A stretch of 13,946 nt of DNA from an uncultured Bacteroidales bacterium (GTDB lineage: Bacteria > Bacteroidota > Bacteroidia > Bacteroidales > UBA932), in assembly GCA_946406095.1 (NCBI GenBank), contig CAMJJO010000032.1, positions 1 through 13,946 on the forward strand, read 5' to 3'. Below, in pieces: positions 7,427 through 13,946 of this stretch. A program made the position numbers and the translations under genes. Positions within the stretch are counted from its first letter, which is position 1; each line of letters starts with the position of its first letter. The notes beneath the pieces were generated by a model, which worked only from the letters and a program-made list of their open reading frames with translations, had not been told where the DNA came from and ran no database searches.

Positions 7427-8416
7427 ATGATAGACTACAATCTGTTCGAAGACATACTCGGATTCGACTCCACGTCGGGCAGGGAAAGGCCGCTGGCCGA
7501 GTTCCTGGCCAAACGCCTTAAAGCCCCGAAGGTGGAAACATTCGAAGTGGGGGATGGCACCCTGAACCTGCTGTTGAGTTGGGGCAAGCCGCGAGTGGTG
7601 TTCTGCACCCATATGGACACGGTGCCGCCTTACATTGCGCCCACCGTGGGGGAATCCGTAGTCCGCGGGCGCGGTGCGTGCGATGCCAAAGGGCAGATAA
7701 TCGCCTTATATACAGCCTGCTGCGAGCTGGCGGCCGCCGGGCGCGAGGGCTTCGGGCTGCTTCTTTTGAGCGGCGAGGAAACCGGCTCCTGGGGCGCTAA
7801 AGCCTTTGCCAAACTCCCCTTCAAGGCCGACCTGCTGGTGATCGGAGAACCGACCGAGAACAAGATGATATCTGCCTCCAAAGGCACCAAGGCCTACGAA
7901 CTGGTGTTCAAGGGCGAGGCTTTCCATTCGGGCTATCCGCAGTTCGGCAGTAGTGCGGTAGAGAAGTTCGTAGATTTTGTGAATGCGCTGCGGACCAAGC
8001 ACTTCCCCTTCGACGACGTGCTTGGGGACACTACATACAATATAGGTAAGCTGGTGAGTGACAATCCCCAGAACATACTGAGCCCGGAGCTGCAGTGCCG
8101 CCTGTATTTCCGCACCACCTTCGCTTCGGACGGCCCGGTTCACGAGTGGATGATGACGGAGGTTTTGAAAGTGGCCGGCGTGCGTTTCATCGGAGGCGAC
8201 GTCCCCGCATCATACCTGACATTCGATGGCTTCCCCGCCGGGCCGGCATCGTTCGGAACGGACGCCCCGCATCTTCTCAACTTCCGCCGCAAGATTATCT
8301 GCGGCCCCGGCAGCATCCGCCACGCGCACCGCGACGACGAACGCGTGCTGACCGCCGACCTGGAAACCGCCGTCCGCAATTACGTGGAGTTCTTCCGTCT
8401 CGCCTGTTGCGGTTAA
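7427..8416 (+). CDS. M20 family metallopeptidase (ArgE/DapE-like deacylase)
   Basis: M20 enzymes are dinuclear zinc hydrolases that cleave N-acyl groups or peptides. Using the ATG at 7427 it has 329 residues. Metal and catalytic motifs are CTHMDTVPP (H62, D64), GRGACDAKGQ (bridging D86), SGEETGS (E117, E118), VIGEPT (E141) and the terminal GPGSIRHAH (H301), so all expected ligands are present. GPGS...AH is seen in N-acetylornithine deacetylase and DapE-like members, but the substrate cannot be chosen from this; no arginine or lysine biosynthesis gene adjoins it on this strand. An upstream in-frame GTG at 7412 lies inside manC; the ATG one base after the manC stop is preferred. It is the last gene of the operon, with a terminator about 30 nt further on. 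Confidence 0.85.
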   Translation: MIDYNLFEDILGFDSTSGRERPLAEFLAKRLKAPKVETFEVGDGTLNLLLSWGKPRVVFCTHMDTVPPYIAPTVGESVVRGRGACDAKGQIIALYTACCELAAAGREGFGLLLLSGEETGSWGAKAFAKLPFKADLLVIGEPTENKMISASKGTKAYELVFKGEAFHSGYPQFGSSAVEKFVDFVNALRTKHFPFDDVLGDTTYNIGKLVSDNPQNILSPELQCRLYFRTTFASDGPVHEWMMTEVLKVAGVRFIGGDVPASYLTFDGFPAGPASFGTDAPHLLNFRRKIICGPGSIRHAHRDDERVLTADLETAVRNYVEFFRLACCG

Positions 8417-8445
8417 TCCCTTGACTCCCAAGCACTTACTTTGAG

Positions 8446-8475
8446 GCCTCTGGTACATTTGCACCAGAGGCTTTT
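8446..8475 (+). terminator. Rho-independent terminator of the cdaA operon
   Basis: GCCTCTGGT pairs perfectly with ACCAGAGGC (9 bp, 8-nt loop ACATTTGC), followed by TTTT. The hairpin lies 29 nt after the M20 stop. The T tract is on the plus side only, so it serves the plus-strand operon. The stem could also slow minus-strand transcripts leaving asd. Confidence 0.85.
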
Positions 8476-8484
8476 CAGGATTTG

Positions 8485-8497
8485 GCTGATTATCAGC
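8485..8497 (-). terminator. Small hairpin just after asd, possible weak terminator
   Basis: GCTGA-TTA-TCAGC forms a 5-bp stem 3 nt beyond the asd stop on the minus strand. There is no proper T tract. It may act together with the larger palindrome at 8446-8471, which the asd transcript also reads. Confidence 0.3.
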
Positions 8498-8500
8498 AAA

Positions 8501-9544
8501 TTAGAGGAAACGAAGCAGGAGCTGCGCAATCTGCACGGCGTTGGTGGCAGCGCCCTTGCGGATATTGTCGCTGACGCACCAGAAGTTGAAAGTGTTCGGC
8601 TGGCTGAAATCCTCGCGTATGCGCCCCACGAACACATCATCCTTCCCCCAGGCATAGAGAGGCATCGGATAGACGTTGTGCGCGGGATCATCCTGCACGG
8701 TGACACCCGGCTCGGAAGCCATCAGTGAGCGGATCTGCTCCAGGGTGAAGGGCTTGCGGGTTTCCACGTTGATGCTCTCGGAATGCCCGCCCTGCACCGG
8801 CACGCGGACGGTGGTGGCAGTGACGGCGATGCTCTCGTCCCGCAGTATCTTCTTGGTCTCGTTCACCATCTTCATCTCTTCCTTGGTATAGCCGTTCTCC
8901 AGGAAGGAGTCGATGTGAGGGAGGATGTTCTGGTCGATGGGATAGGGATAGACGGCGGGATACTCGCCCCAATGGCCAAGGGCTGTTGCCGGAGCGAGCA
9001 GGTCGCCTTCGGGCCTTTCCTTCTCCGCGATGGCGCGTTCGGTGTTCATCTGGGAGATGGCCTTGTAGCCGGTGCCGGTGACACTCTGGAAGGTCGACAC
9101 CACTATCCTCTTGATACCCAGCTCTTTATGTATGGGAGCAAGGGGCAAGACCATCTGGATGGTTGAGCAATTGGGGTTGGCGATGATATAGTCGTCTGAG
9201 GTAAGCACATCGCCGTTGATTTCAGGAACAACCAGCGGCTTGGTGGGGTCCATACGCCAGTAGGAGGAGTTGTCCACCACCCGGCAGCCGACCTCGGCGA
9301 AGCGGGGCGCAAGCTGGTGCGAGGTTTCTCCGCCGGCGCTGAAGAGCGCGAGCTGCGGCCTGGCGGCGATGGCATCCTCTGCGCTTACCACCGTCCACTC
9401 GCGGCCCTTGAAGGCCACCTTCCGGCCGATGGATTTTTCTGACGCGACGGGGATGAGTTCATCCACCGGGAAATTCCTTTCCTCCAGCACCTGGAGCATT
9501 CTTGTGCCCACCAGACCCGTGGCACCTACGAGAGCGACTTTCAT
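8501..9544 (-). CDS. asd: Aspartate-semialdehyde dehydrogenase
   Basis: Asd reduces aspartyl phosphate to aspartate semialdehyde with NADPH, the branch point to lysine/diaminopimelate and to threonine and methionine. The 347-residue protein has the NADP loop MKVALVGATGLVGTRML at its N-terminus, the catalytic cysteine in IANPNCSTIQ, the VTGTGYKAI loop and the catalytic histidine in VQGGHSESI. Length and motifs are normal. The ATG at 9544 lies about 20 nt downstream of a -7 box and has no Shine-Dalgarno sequence. It is transcribed alone, convergent with the cdaA operon and divergent from the outer-membrane gene. ThrA, which supplies the flanking steps, lies about 1.4 kb away on the same strand but in a separate unit. 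Confidence 0.96.
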   Translation of the reverse strand: MKVALVGATGLVGTRMLQVLEERNFPVDELIPVASEKSIGRKVAFKGREWTVVSAEDAIAARPQLALFSAGGETSHQLAPRFAEVGCRVVDNSSYWRMDPTKPLVVPEINGDVLTSDDYIIANPNCSTIQMVLPLAPIHKELGIKRIVVSTFQSVTGTGYKAISQMNTERAIAEKERPEGDLLAPATALGHWGEYPAVYPYPIDQNILPHIDSFLENGYTKEEMKMVNETKKILRDESIAVTATTVRVPVQGGHSESINVETRKPFTLEQIRSLMASEPGVTVQDDPAHNVYPMPLYAWGKDDVFVGRIREDFSQPNTFNFWCVSDNIRKGAATNAVQIAQLLLRFL

Positions 9545-9563
9545 ATCTAAACTGCTGTTTGTG

Positions 9564-9571
9564 CAAATATA
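9564..9571 (-). promoter_or_regulatory. -7 box TATATTTG of asd
   Basis: On the minus strand TATATTTG matches TAnnTTTG and sits 19 nt upstream of the asd ATG, giving a leader of about 15 nt. No TTTG is found at -33. It is only 12 bp from the opposing box at 9584-9591, so the two promoters overlap. Confidence 0.6.
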
Positions 9572-9583
9572 GCGTTTTTGTGG

Positions 9584-9591
9584 TATCTTTG
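9584..9591 (+). promoter_or_regulatory. -7 box TATCTTTG of the outer-membrane protein gene
   Basis: TATCTTTG ends 4 nt before the ATG at 9596, predicting a leaderless transcript. It is the same octamer as the cdaA box. A TTTG at 9558-9561 is 22 nt upstream, a little far for a -33 element. Confidence 0.6.
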
Positions 9592-9595
9592 CACT

Positions 9596-10312
9596 ATGAT
9601 TTCAAAGGTGATAAAGGGTATTGTCGCGGCTGGCGCGCTACTTGTCTGCCAGGCGCTTCCGGCGCAGAAATTCAGTGTGGATGGCTCGGTGGAACTCTAT
9701 TCCGCCTACATCTGGCGCGGAGACAAAGTCTGCGGCGCGCAGATTTCACCTTTTGTCAATTTCCACTACGGCGCCTGGACCCTGCAGAGTTTCGGCTTCC
9801 TCGCAATCGACAATTCATATAAGGAGATAGACTGGGATCTTTCCTATAAATACAAAGACTTCTCCCTGCACTTTGCGGATTATTTCTATCACGGGTTCGC
9901 CTTCCCTCTCCCGGAGGACTATTTCGATTTCAAGAAGGCCAGCTCTACGCACGTGCTGGAAGGGATCCTTTGCTGGGACAGTTCGACCCTGCCCCTTGCA
10001 GCCAAATGGTTTACCTTCGTATTCGGCAGCTGGCTGCCCTCAACGGGCGAAAACGCCTTCTCGTCCTATCTGGAGCTGGAAGCGTATCATAAATTTGCCA
10101 ATGCCGGAAAGCTTTCTTTCTTTGCCGGATTCAGTGTGTTCAAAGGGGCCTACACCGGTTACAAAGAAGACTTCTATCCCATCCACCTCGAACTCCGCTA
10201 CACCCGCGACCTCGAAGCCGGCGGCATCACCATCCCCGTCACCGCAGCCTACGTTGTAAACCCATACGCCCGCACGAGTTTCCTCAATGCAGGCGTAGGT
10301 ATCAGGTTCTAA
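9596..10312 (+). CDS. Predicted outer-membrane beta-barrel protein, function unknown
   Basis: With the ATG at 9596 the protein has 238 residues. The first 23-24 form a signal peptide (MISKVIKGIVAAGALLVCQ, then LPAQ with cleavage nearby). The rest alternates short aromatic beta-strands and turns (VELYSAYIWRGD, ISPFVNFHYGAWTLQSFGFL, DLSYKYKDFSLHFADYFY) and ends NAGVGIRF with a C-terminal Phe, the usual signature of a barrel inserted by BamA. The layout recalls small TorF-like putative porins of Bacteroidales; cargo is unknown. An open frame reaches 9578 but crosses the -7 box, so that start is rejected. It is a single-gene unit divergent from asd, and no strong terminator follows. Confidence 0.75.
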   Translation: MISKVIKGIVAAGALLVCQALPAQKFSVDGSVELYSAYIWRGDKVCGAQISPFVNFHYGAWTLQSFGFLAIDNSYKEIDWDLSYKYKDFSLHFADYFYHGFAFPLPEDYFDFKKASSTHVLEGILCWDSSTLPLAAKWFTFVFGSWLPSTGENAFSSYLELEAYHKFANAGKLSFFAGFSVFKGAYTGYKEDFYPIHLELRYTRDLEAGGITIPVTAAYVVNPYARTSFLNAGVGIRF

Positions 10313-10410
10313 AAAGCAGCGAACTTTTACCCTCCGGGAGTTTATAACCAATCATTGGCCTTGGAGAATTTATCCACATAAACTATTCTTGTTAAACGAC
10401 AATCCCTATT

Positions 10411-10890
10411 CTAACTCTGTCCATTTACTAGCATATCAAAGATTTCCCCTGTTGATAGGTTTACTTTGATACTCCAATGGACGGTTCCGCCATCAAATAC
10501 TGCTATGATATCTTTGGATATTTTATTATTATCTATGTAATTGGATCTGTTTAAATAAATATGAATTATAATTGCACCATCATCCATTAGATAACCGACA
10601 TATTGACGAACATACTTATTGAGGGTTCTTTTATTAATAGGCTTGCAATACCCTTTTTGATTACGTTTTACATAATCGGTTCCCATTTTGTTTAGCAATA
10701 TTTTCTCTGCATATGCAATATCTTCTATGCTTGGAGTATAACGATTATCTTCAGGAGGGAAACCCCATATTGAGTGTTCTTTAGGGAATATGTATCCCTC
10801 ATATCCATACCCCTTCACAAAGATGGCATCCTGTGAATAAATACAACTTGCTATGAACAAGAAGATTATAGTGAGAAATGACTTATTCAT
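10411..10890 (-). CDS. Low-GC secreted protein of unknown function
   Basis: This 159-residue protein starts MNKSFLTIIFLFIASCIYSQD, a clear export signal. IASC could act as a lipobox (lipoprotein) or the signal may be cleaved after YSQ; the sequence does not decide. The mature part has GYGYEGYIFPKEHSIWGFPP, then an Arg/Lys-rich segment (INKRTLNKYVRQYVGYLMDD) and a beta-rich C-terminus ending VNLSTGEIFDMLVNG. It resembles, from memory only, small uncharacterised exported Bacteroidales proteins; no function can be given. GC over 10441-10890 is about 33% (150 of 450 by hand count) against 60% or more in adjoining thrA, pointing to recent acquisition. It starts 8 nt after the thrA stop, so it is probably read from the thrA transcript. 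Confidence 0.7.
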   Translation of the reverse strand: MNKSFLTIIFLFIASCIYSQDAIFVKGYGYEGYIFPKEHSIWGFPPEDNRYTPSIEDIAYAEKILLNKMGTDYVKRNQKGYCKPINKRTLNKYVRQYVGYLMDDGAIIIHIYLNRSNYIDNNKISKDIIAVFDGGTVHWSIKVNLSTGEIFDMLVNGQS

Positions 10891-10898
10891 TATTCGGC

Positions 10899-12974
10899 CT
10901 ATTTCAAAATATCATTCAGCACGCTGGAGGCGGCGAGGATGGCTCCTTCGCCGGCGCCCTGGATCAGCAGGGGATAGGGATGGTATGCGCTGCGGACGAT
11001 GATGGCGTTTTCGGTGCCTTTGATGCGATAGGCGGGATGGCTGGCATCAACGTTCTGCACACGGATGGCGGCCCTGTAGCCGTGGGGGCCGGCAGGGTCC
11101 TTCACCAGAGAGGCCACGAAACGCTGGCGCTGATGCGCGGCATCGGCAGCGGACTCTAAAGCAGCAAACCTAGGCTCGTCGGCTTCCAGTTTCGAGTAGA
11201 ATTCTTCCAGCGTCAGACCGGCATATTCGGGGCCGATAACCGGTTCTATCTCAACATCTTCCGCCTCCAGCGGCACCCCGGCTTCGCGGGCAAGGATCAG
11301 CAATTTGCGGAGGGCTTCCCGGCCGCTCAGGTCGATGCGCGGATCGCTCTCGGTGAGGCCTTCCGCCTGCGCCTTACGCACTATCTGCGCGAAAGTGCAG
11401 GGGGTAAGGGTGTATTCGGAGAGGATGCGGTTCAGCGTGCAGCTGACCACCGCCTCGATGGAGATGAGTTCGTCGCCGGTATTTGCTCCGGCGGCGATGC
11501 TTTCCACGGCGGGCAGGGCCGATCCGACCGTTGTCTCATAGCGGAGGAACACCCCGTTTTCCTGGGCGGCGGCGTGCATCGCGGCGTACTCAACGAAGGG
11601 GACTGCCAGCGCCCGGCGGTTGGAACTCACGATGTTGATCCCCTCCCGCAACAGGCCTTCATACTCCCTCCAGATATCCTCGCTATCGGTCACATCGACG
11701 AAGATGGATCCGCGAGGGGCAATACTCCGAACCTGGGAGGCGAAGGAATGATCGTTACTGGCAGCCTCTATGCGAAGCTCTTTGCCCGTACGCTCCGCAA
11801 TACGATCCCCGGAATTCCGGATAAGATCCACCAGAGCAGTGCCGACGGCACCCTTTCCGGCGATATACAGGTTCAGCGTGGTGCGCGGCGCCATCTCGAA
11901 AAACTCCCGGTGGATGGCATTCAGGGCCTCTCGGGCCACCGCAAGACGGACAGTTGCATAGATGTTGGTGCCGTCCGACGAGCAGGCCAGAGTCTTGATT
12001 CCGGCCTTCTTGAGGCTATCCTCCACCCTGGCGCAAGCGGCCTCGCCGTTGATGCGGCCGGTGCTCACCAGGCAGATAAGGGATTCCCCTTGCAGGGTAT
12101 CGTCGGTGCTGGTCACTCCCATCCACTCGCCAAGCTCGGGTTCGGGCAATGCGGACACCACCGTGCCGGGGTTCTCGGGCTCGAAAGTATTGAGTATGTG
12201 GATGGCGATGCCGGCCTCCATTGCGGGCTGCACGGTGGGCGCATATAGCACCTTGGCGCCGTGAGTGGCCATATCCAGGGCTGCCTGGTAGGGCATTTCG
12301 GGGATGGTGCGGGCTGCCGGGACCACTTTGGGGTTGGCCGTCATTATGCCGGGAACGTCCGTCCAAATCTCCAGCCTGTTGGCCTTGAGGGCGGCGGCGT
12401 AGAGGGCTGCGCTGAAATCCGATCCTCCGCGGCCAAGGGTTGTCACCTTGCCCTCGTATTCGCTGGCAATGAAACCAGGTGCGACAAACACCTCCACTTC
12501 GGGCTCCAGAGCCACAGCGGTGGAGATGTTATTGTAGGTGAGGGTGGGGTTGTCCTTTATGACGAGGATGCGGGAGTCCAGCCATTTGGTGCGGAAGCCC
12601 TCGCAGCGGAGTTTTTCCGCGATAATGGTGGTGGAGAAAAGTTCTCCGTAGGTAACCATCTCATCTTCAGGGGCGGCGGCGAGTTTGCCGAAAAGGGACT
12701 CGATTTTTTCTGAAACAGCCTCGCGTTCAACGCCGGTGAAGAGCCTGCGGACAATGTCTAAATGCCTGGTTTTCAGGCTTTCGAGCATCACCTGGCGTTC
12801 AGCGCTGCCACGCTCCGTGCGAGCCAGACCAAGAAGGGAATCAGTGCATCCGGAGATGGCAGAACAGACCAAGGCCACCCGGTCTCTCCGGGCAGCCTTG
12901 GTTACGATGTCGAGAACTCTCGAAATGTTGGTGGCGTTCGCAACCGAACTGCCACCGAACTTGAGGACTTGCAT
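10899..12974 (-). CDS. thrA: Fused aspartokinase / homoserine dehydrogenase, shortened
   Basis: The fused enzyme phosphorylates aspartate and reduces aspartate semialdehyde to homoserine, for threonine and methionine. It has 691 residues from the ATG at 12974; relatives have about 810-820. The kinase part spans about 1-272, with KFGGSSVANAT, LGRGGSDFSAA (180-190), EIWTDVPGIMT and GAKVLYAPT. The linker at about 286-360 holds only one ACT-sized unit instead of two. The dehydrogenase follows with NAD(P) loop GKGAVG (373-378), E507 and K557. Where the family has TANK it reads SSNR (R453), and where it has DLSGxDxxRK it reads DLSGREALRK (E553). The gene starts 1 nt after the EF-G paralog stop, so the longer upstream frame is rejected. 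An identity as ThrA is sure; dehydrogenase activity is less so. Confidence 0.9.
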   Translation of the reverse strand: MQVLKFGGSSVANATNISRVLDIVTKAARRDRVALVCSAISGCTDSLLGLARTERGSAERQVMLESLKTRHLDIVRRLFTGVEREAVSEKIESLFGKLAAAPEDEMVTYGELFSTTIIAEKLRCEGFRTKWLDSRILVIKDNPTLTYNNISTAVALEPEVEVFVAPGFIASEYEGKVTTLGRGGSDFSAALYAAALKANRLEIWTDVPGIMTANPKVVPAARTIPEMPYQAALDMATHGAKVLYAPTVQPAMEAGIAIHILNTFEPENPGTVVSALPEPELGEWMGVTSTDDTLQGESLICLVSTGRINGEAACARVEDSLKKAGIKTLACSSDGTNIYATVRLAVAREALNAIHREFFEMAPRTTLNLYIAGKGAVGTALVDLIRNSGDRIAERTGKELRIEAASNDHSFASQVRSIAPRGSIFVDVTDSEDIWREYEGLLREGINIVSSNRRALAVPFVEYAAMHAAAQENGVFLRYETTVGSALPAVESIAAGANTGDELISIEAVVSCTLNRILSEYTLTPCTFAQIVRKAQAEGLTESDPRIDLSGREALRKLLILAREAGVPLEAEDVEIEPVIGPEYAGLTLEEFYSKLEADEPRFAALESAADAAHQRQRFVASLVKDPAGPHGYRAAIRVQNVDASHPAYRIKGTENAIIVRSAYHPYPLLIQGAGEGAILAASSVLNDILK

Positions 12975-12975
12975 T

Positions 12976-13946
12976 TTAGTCTTCGTCTTCCTCCTGAGCG
13001 GCGTACTCGGCGAGGAGCTTGGTCTGCACTTCAGCAGGCACAGGCACATATTCCGCGAACTTCATCGTGAAGGTTGCAGAACCGCCGGTGAGCGAACTCA
13101 GAGTGGTGGAATAACGATAGAGCTCTGCGAGAGGAACGCGGGCGTGGAGAACGGTGAAGTTGCCTTCCACATCCTGGTTCATGATCATACCGCGACGGGT
13201 GTTGAGGTCGCTCATGCAAGGGCCTACATAGTCGCTGGGAGTGAAGATATCCACGTTGTAGATAGGCTCGAGGATCTTCGGGCCAGCGTTGCGGAATGCC
13301 TCGCGGAATGCGTTGCGTCCTGCGATGATGAAGGCGATTTCCTTGGAGTCCACGGGGTGCATCTTGCCGTCGTAGACATAGACGCGGATGTCGCGGGCGT
13401 AGGAACCGGTGAGAGGGCCTTCGACCATACGCTCCTTGATACCCTTGAGGATAGCGGGCATAAAGCCAAGGTCGATGGCGCCGCCGACGACGCAGTTGTA
13501 GAACTCAAGCTTGCCGCCCCATTCGAGCTCGGTGATATCCTGGGTCTTGATGTTCAGCTGAGTTTCCTTGCCTCCGATCATGAACTTGGTGTTGACCTCA
13601 CCCTCTGCAGGGCAGACGAGGAGATGAACCTCACCGAACTGACCGGCACCGCCGGACTGCTTCTTGTGACGATACTGAGCGGTTGCGACCTTGGTGATGG
13701 TCTCGCGATAAGGAACCTTCGGAGCATAGAGCTCGACATTGAGCTTGAACTCGTTGTTCAGGCGCCACTTCACGAAGTTGATGTGCTGCTCGCCCTGTCC
13801 GCTGAGGATGGTCTGGCGGAGCTCCTTGGAGTATTCCACGATTGCGGTGGGATCCTGTGCGGCGATCTTGTTGAGGGCGTCGCCCATCTTTGCCTCGTCG
13901 TTCTTGTCGACGGGCTTGATGGCGCAGCGGTACTTGGGCTCGGGGA
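12976..13946 (-). CDS. Elongation factor G paralog (EF-G2 type), partial (5' end beyond window)
   Basis: The visible C-terminal 322 residues cover the end of domain II through domain V of an EF-G-like protein. They include PEPKYRCAIKPV at the edge, MGDALNKIAAQDPT, LSGQGEQHINFVKW, YRHKKQSGGAGQFGEV (domain IV entry), the HPVDSKEIAF motif, and LEPIYNVDIF...MSDLNTRRG (domain V). The tail is acidic, EEDED. The wording (EGPLTGSYARDIRV, YRYSTTLSSLTGGSATF) fits the second EF-G of Bacteroidales rather than housekeeping FusA, and it is not beside rpsL, rpsG or rpsJ. The G domain lies outside the window, so GTPase competence cannot be judged. The stop is one nucleotide from the thrA start. Confidence 0.85.
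   Translation of the reverse strand, partial: PEPKYRCAIKPVDKNDEAKMGDALNKIAAQDPTAIVEYSKELRQTILSGQGEQHINFVKWRLNNEFKLNVELYAPKVPYRETITKVATAQYRHKKQSGGAGQFGEVHLLVCPAEGEVNTKFMIGGKETQLNIKTQDITELEWGGKLEFYNCVVGGAIDLGFMPAILKGIKERMVEGPLTGSYARDIRVYVYDGKMHPVDSKEIAFIIAGRNAFREAFRNAGPKILEPIYNVDIFTPSDYVGPCMSDLNTRRGMIMNQDVEGNFTVLHARVPLAELYRYSTTLSSLTGGSATFTMKFAEYVPVPAEVQTKLLAEYAAQEEDED

Noticed and set aside
10313..10410. Possible bidirectional terminator between the barrel gene and the low-GC gene
   Set aside because: CCAATCATTGG and TTGT-N6-ACAA form stems of at most 4 bp without T tracts; not enough to call a terminator.
10411..10890. A toxin-immunity or defence module around the low-GC gene
   Set aside because: Only one such gene is present, with no toxin, nuclease or partner in the flanks; calling a system would go beyond the sequence.
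11574..12248. 224-codon plus-strand frame within thrA
   Set aside because: It is antisense to the conserved ThrA kinase and dehydrogenase regions, with low-complexity His/Gly-rich content and no start signal.
12975..13049. Upstream extension of ThrA by 25 residues (MCLCLLK...)
   Set aside because: It would overlap the EF-G paralog's conserved end; KFGGSSV normally lies within the first residues of ThrA, so the ATG at 12974 is right.

Overview
The window looks like a chromosomal segment of a Bacteroidota bacterium, most likely order Bacteroidales; family and genus cannot be fixed from this sequence. Three lines of evidence point there. Promoter elements match the Bacteroidetes -7 consensus TAnnTTTG. 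Most starts lack a Shine-Dalgarno sequence. Several proteins read as Bacteroidales versions, namely the EF-G paralog, the outer-membrane barrel and the fused aspartokinase/homoserine dehydrogenase. Most genes are GC-rich (about 60-67% in two thrA lines counted by hand). One small gene is only about 33% GC.

Layout. (1) Positions 1-2580, minus strand: the 5' part of the S10-type ribosomal protein operon in the order rplC-rplD-rplW-rplB-rpsS, with rpsS running off the left edge. No rpsJ precedes rplC; the transcript appears to start in the 123-bp divergent region 2581-2703. (2) Positions 2704-8416, plus strand: a tightly packed five-gene run of cdaA (c-di-AMP synthase), mutS2, yraN, a mannose-1-phosphate guanylyltransferase and an M20 metallopeptidase. 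Junctions are +3, -1, -8 and +1 nt, and a strong hairpin terminator lies at 8446-8475. (3) Positions 8501-9544, minus strand: asd. It is divergent from (4) a predicted outer-membrane beta-barrel protein at 9596-10312, plus strand; the two share a 51-bp region holding two back-to-back -7 boxes. (5) Positions 10411-13946, minus strand: an apparent unit of an EF-G paralog (running off the right edge), a fused thrA 1 nt behind it, and a low-GC secreted protein of unknown function 8 nt behind thrA.

How the genes relate. Asd (step 2) and ThrA (steps 1 and 3) together cover the aspartate-to-homoserine pathway. The ThrA here is about 120 residues shorter than the usual length of around 810. It appears to keep only one ACT unit and has conservative substitutions at residues normally invariant in the homoserine dehydrogenase active site. 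CdaA, MutS2, YraN and the sugar-nucleotide enzyme look co-transcribed but do not form an obvious pathway.

I see no tRNA, rRNA, CRISPR array, insertion sequence or phage gene. No stretch over 300 bp lacks a gene. The longest gaps are 2581-2703 (promoters and leader) and 10313-10410 (between convergent genes, where I see only weak hairpins of 4 bp or less). I found no clearly new multi-gene system. The best leads are the reduced ThrA, its coupling to the EF-G paralog, the low-GC gene behind it, and the near-leaderless promoters.
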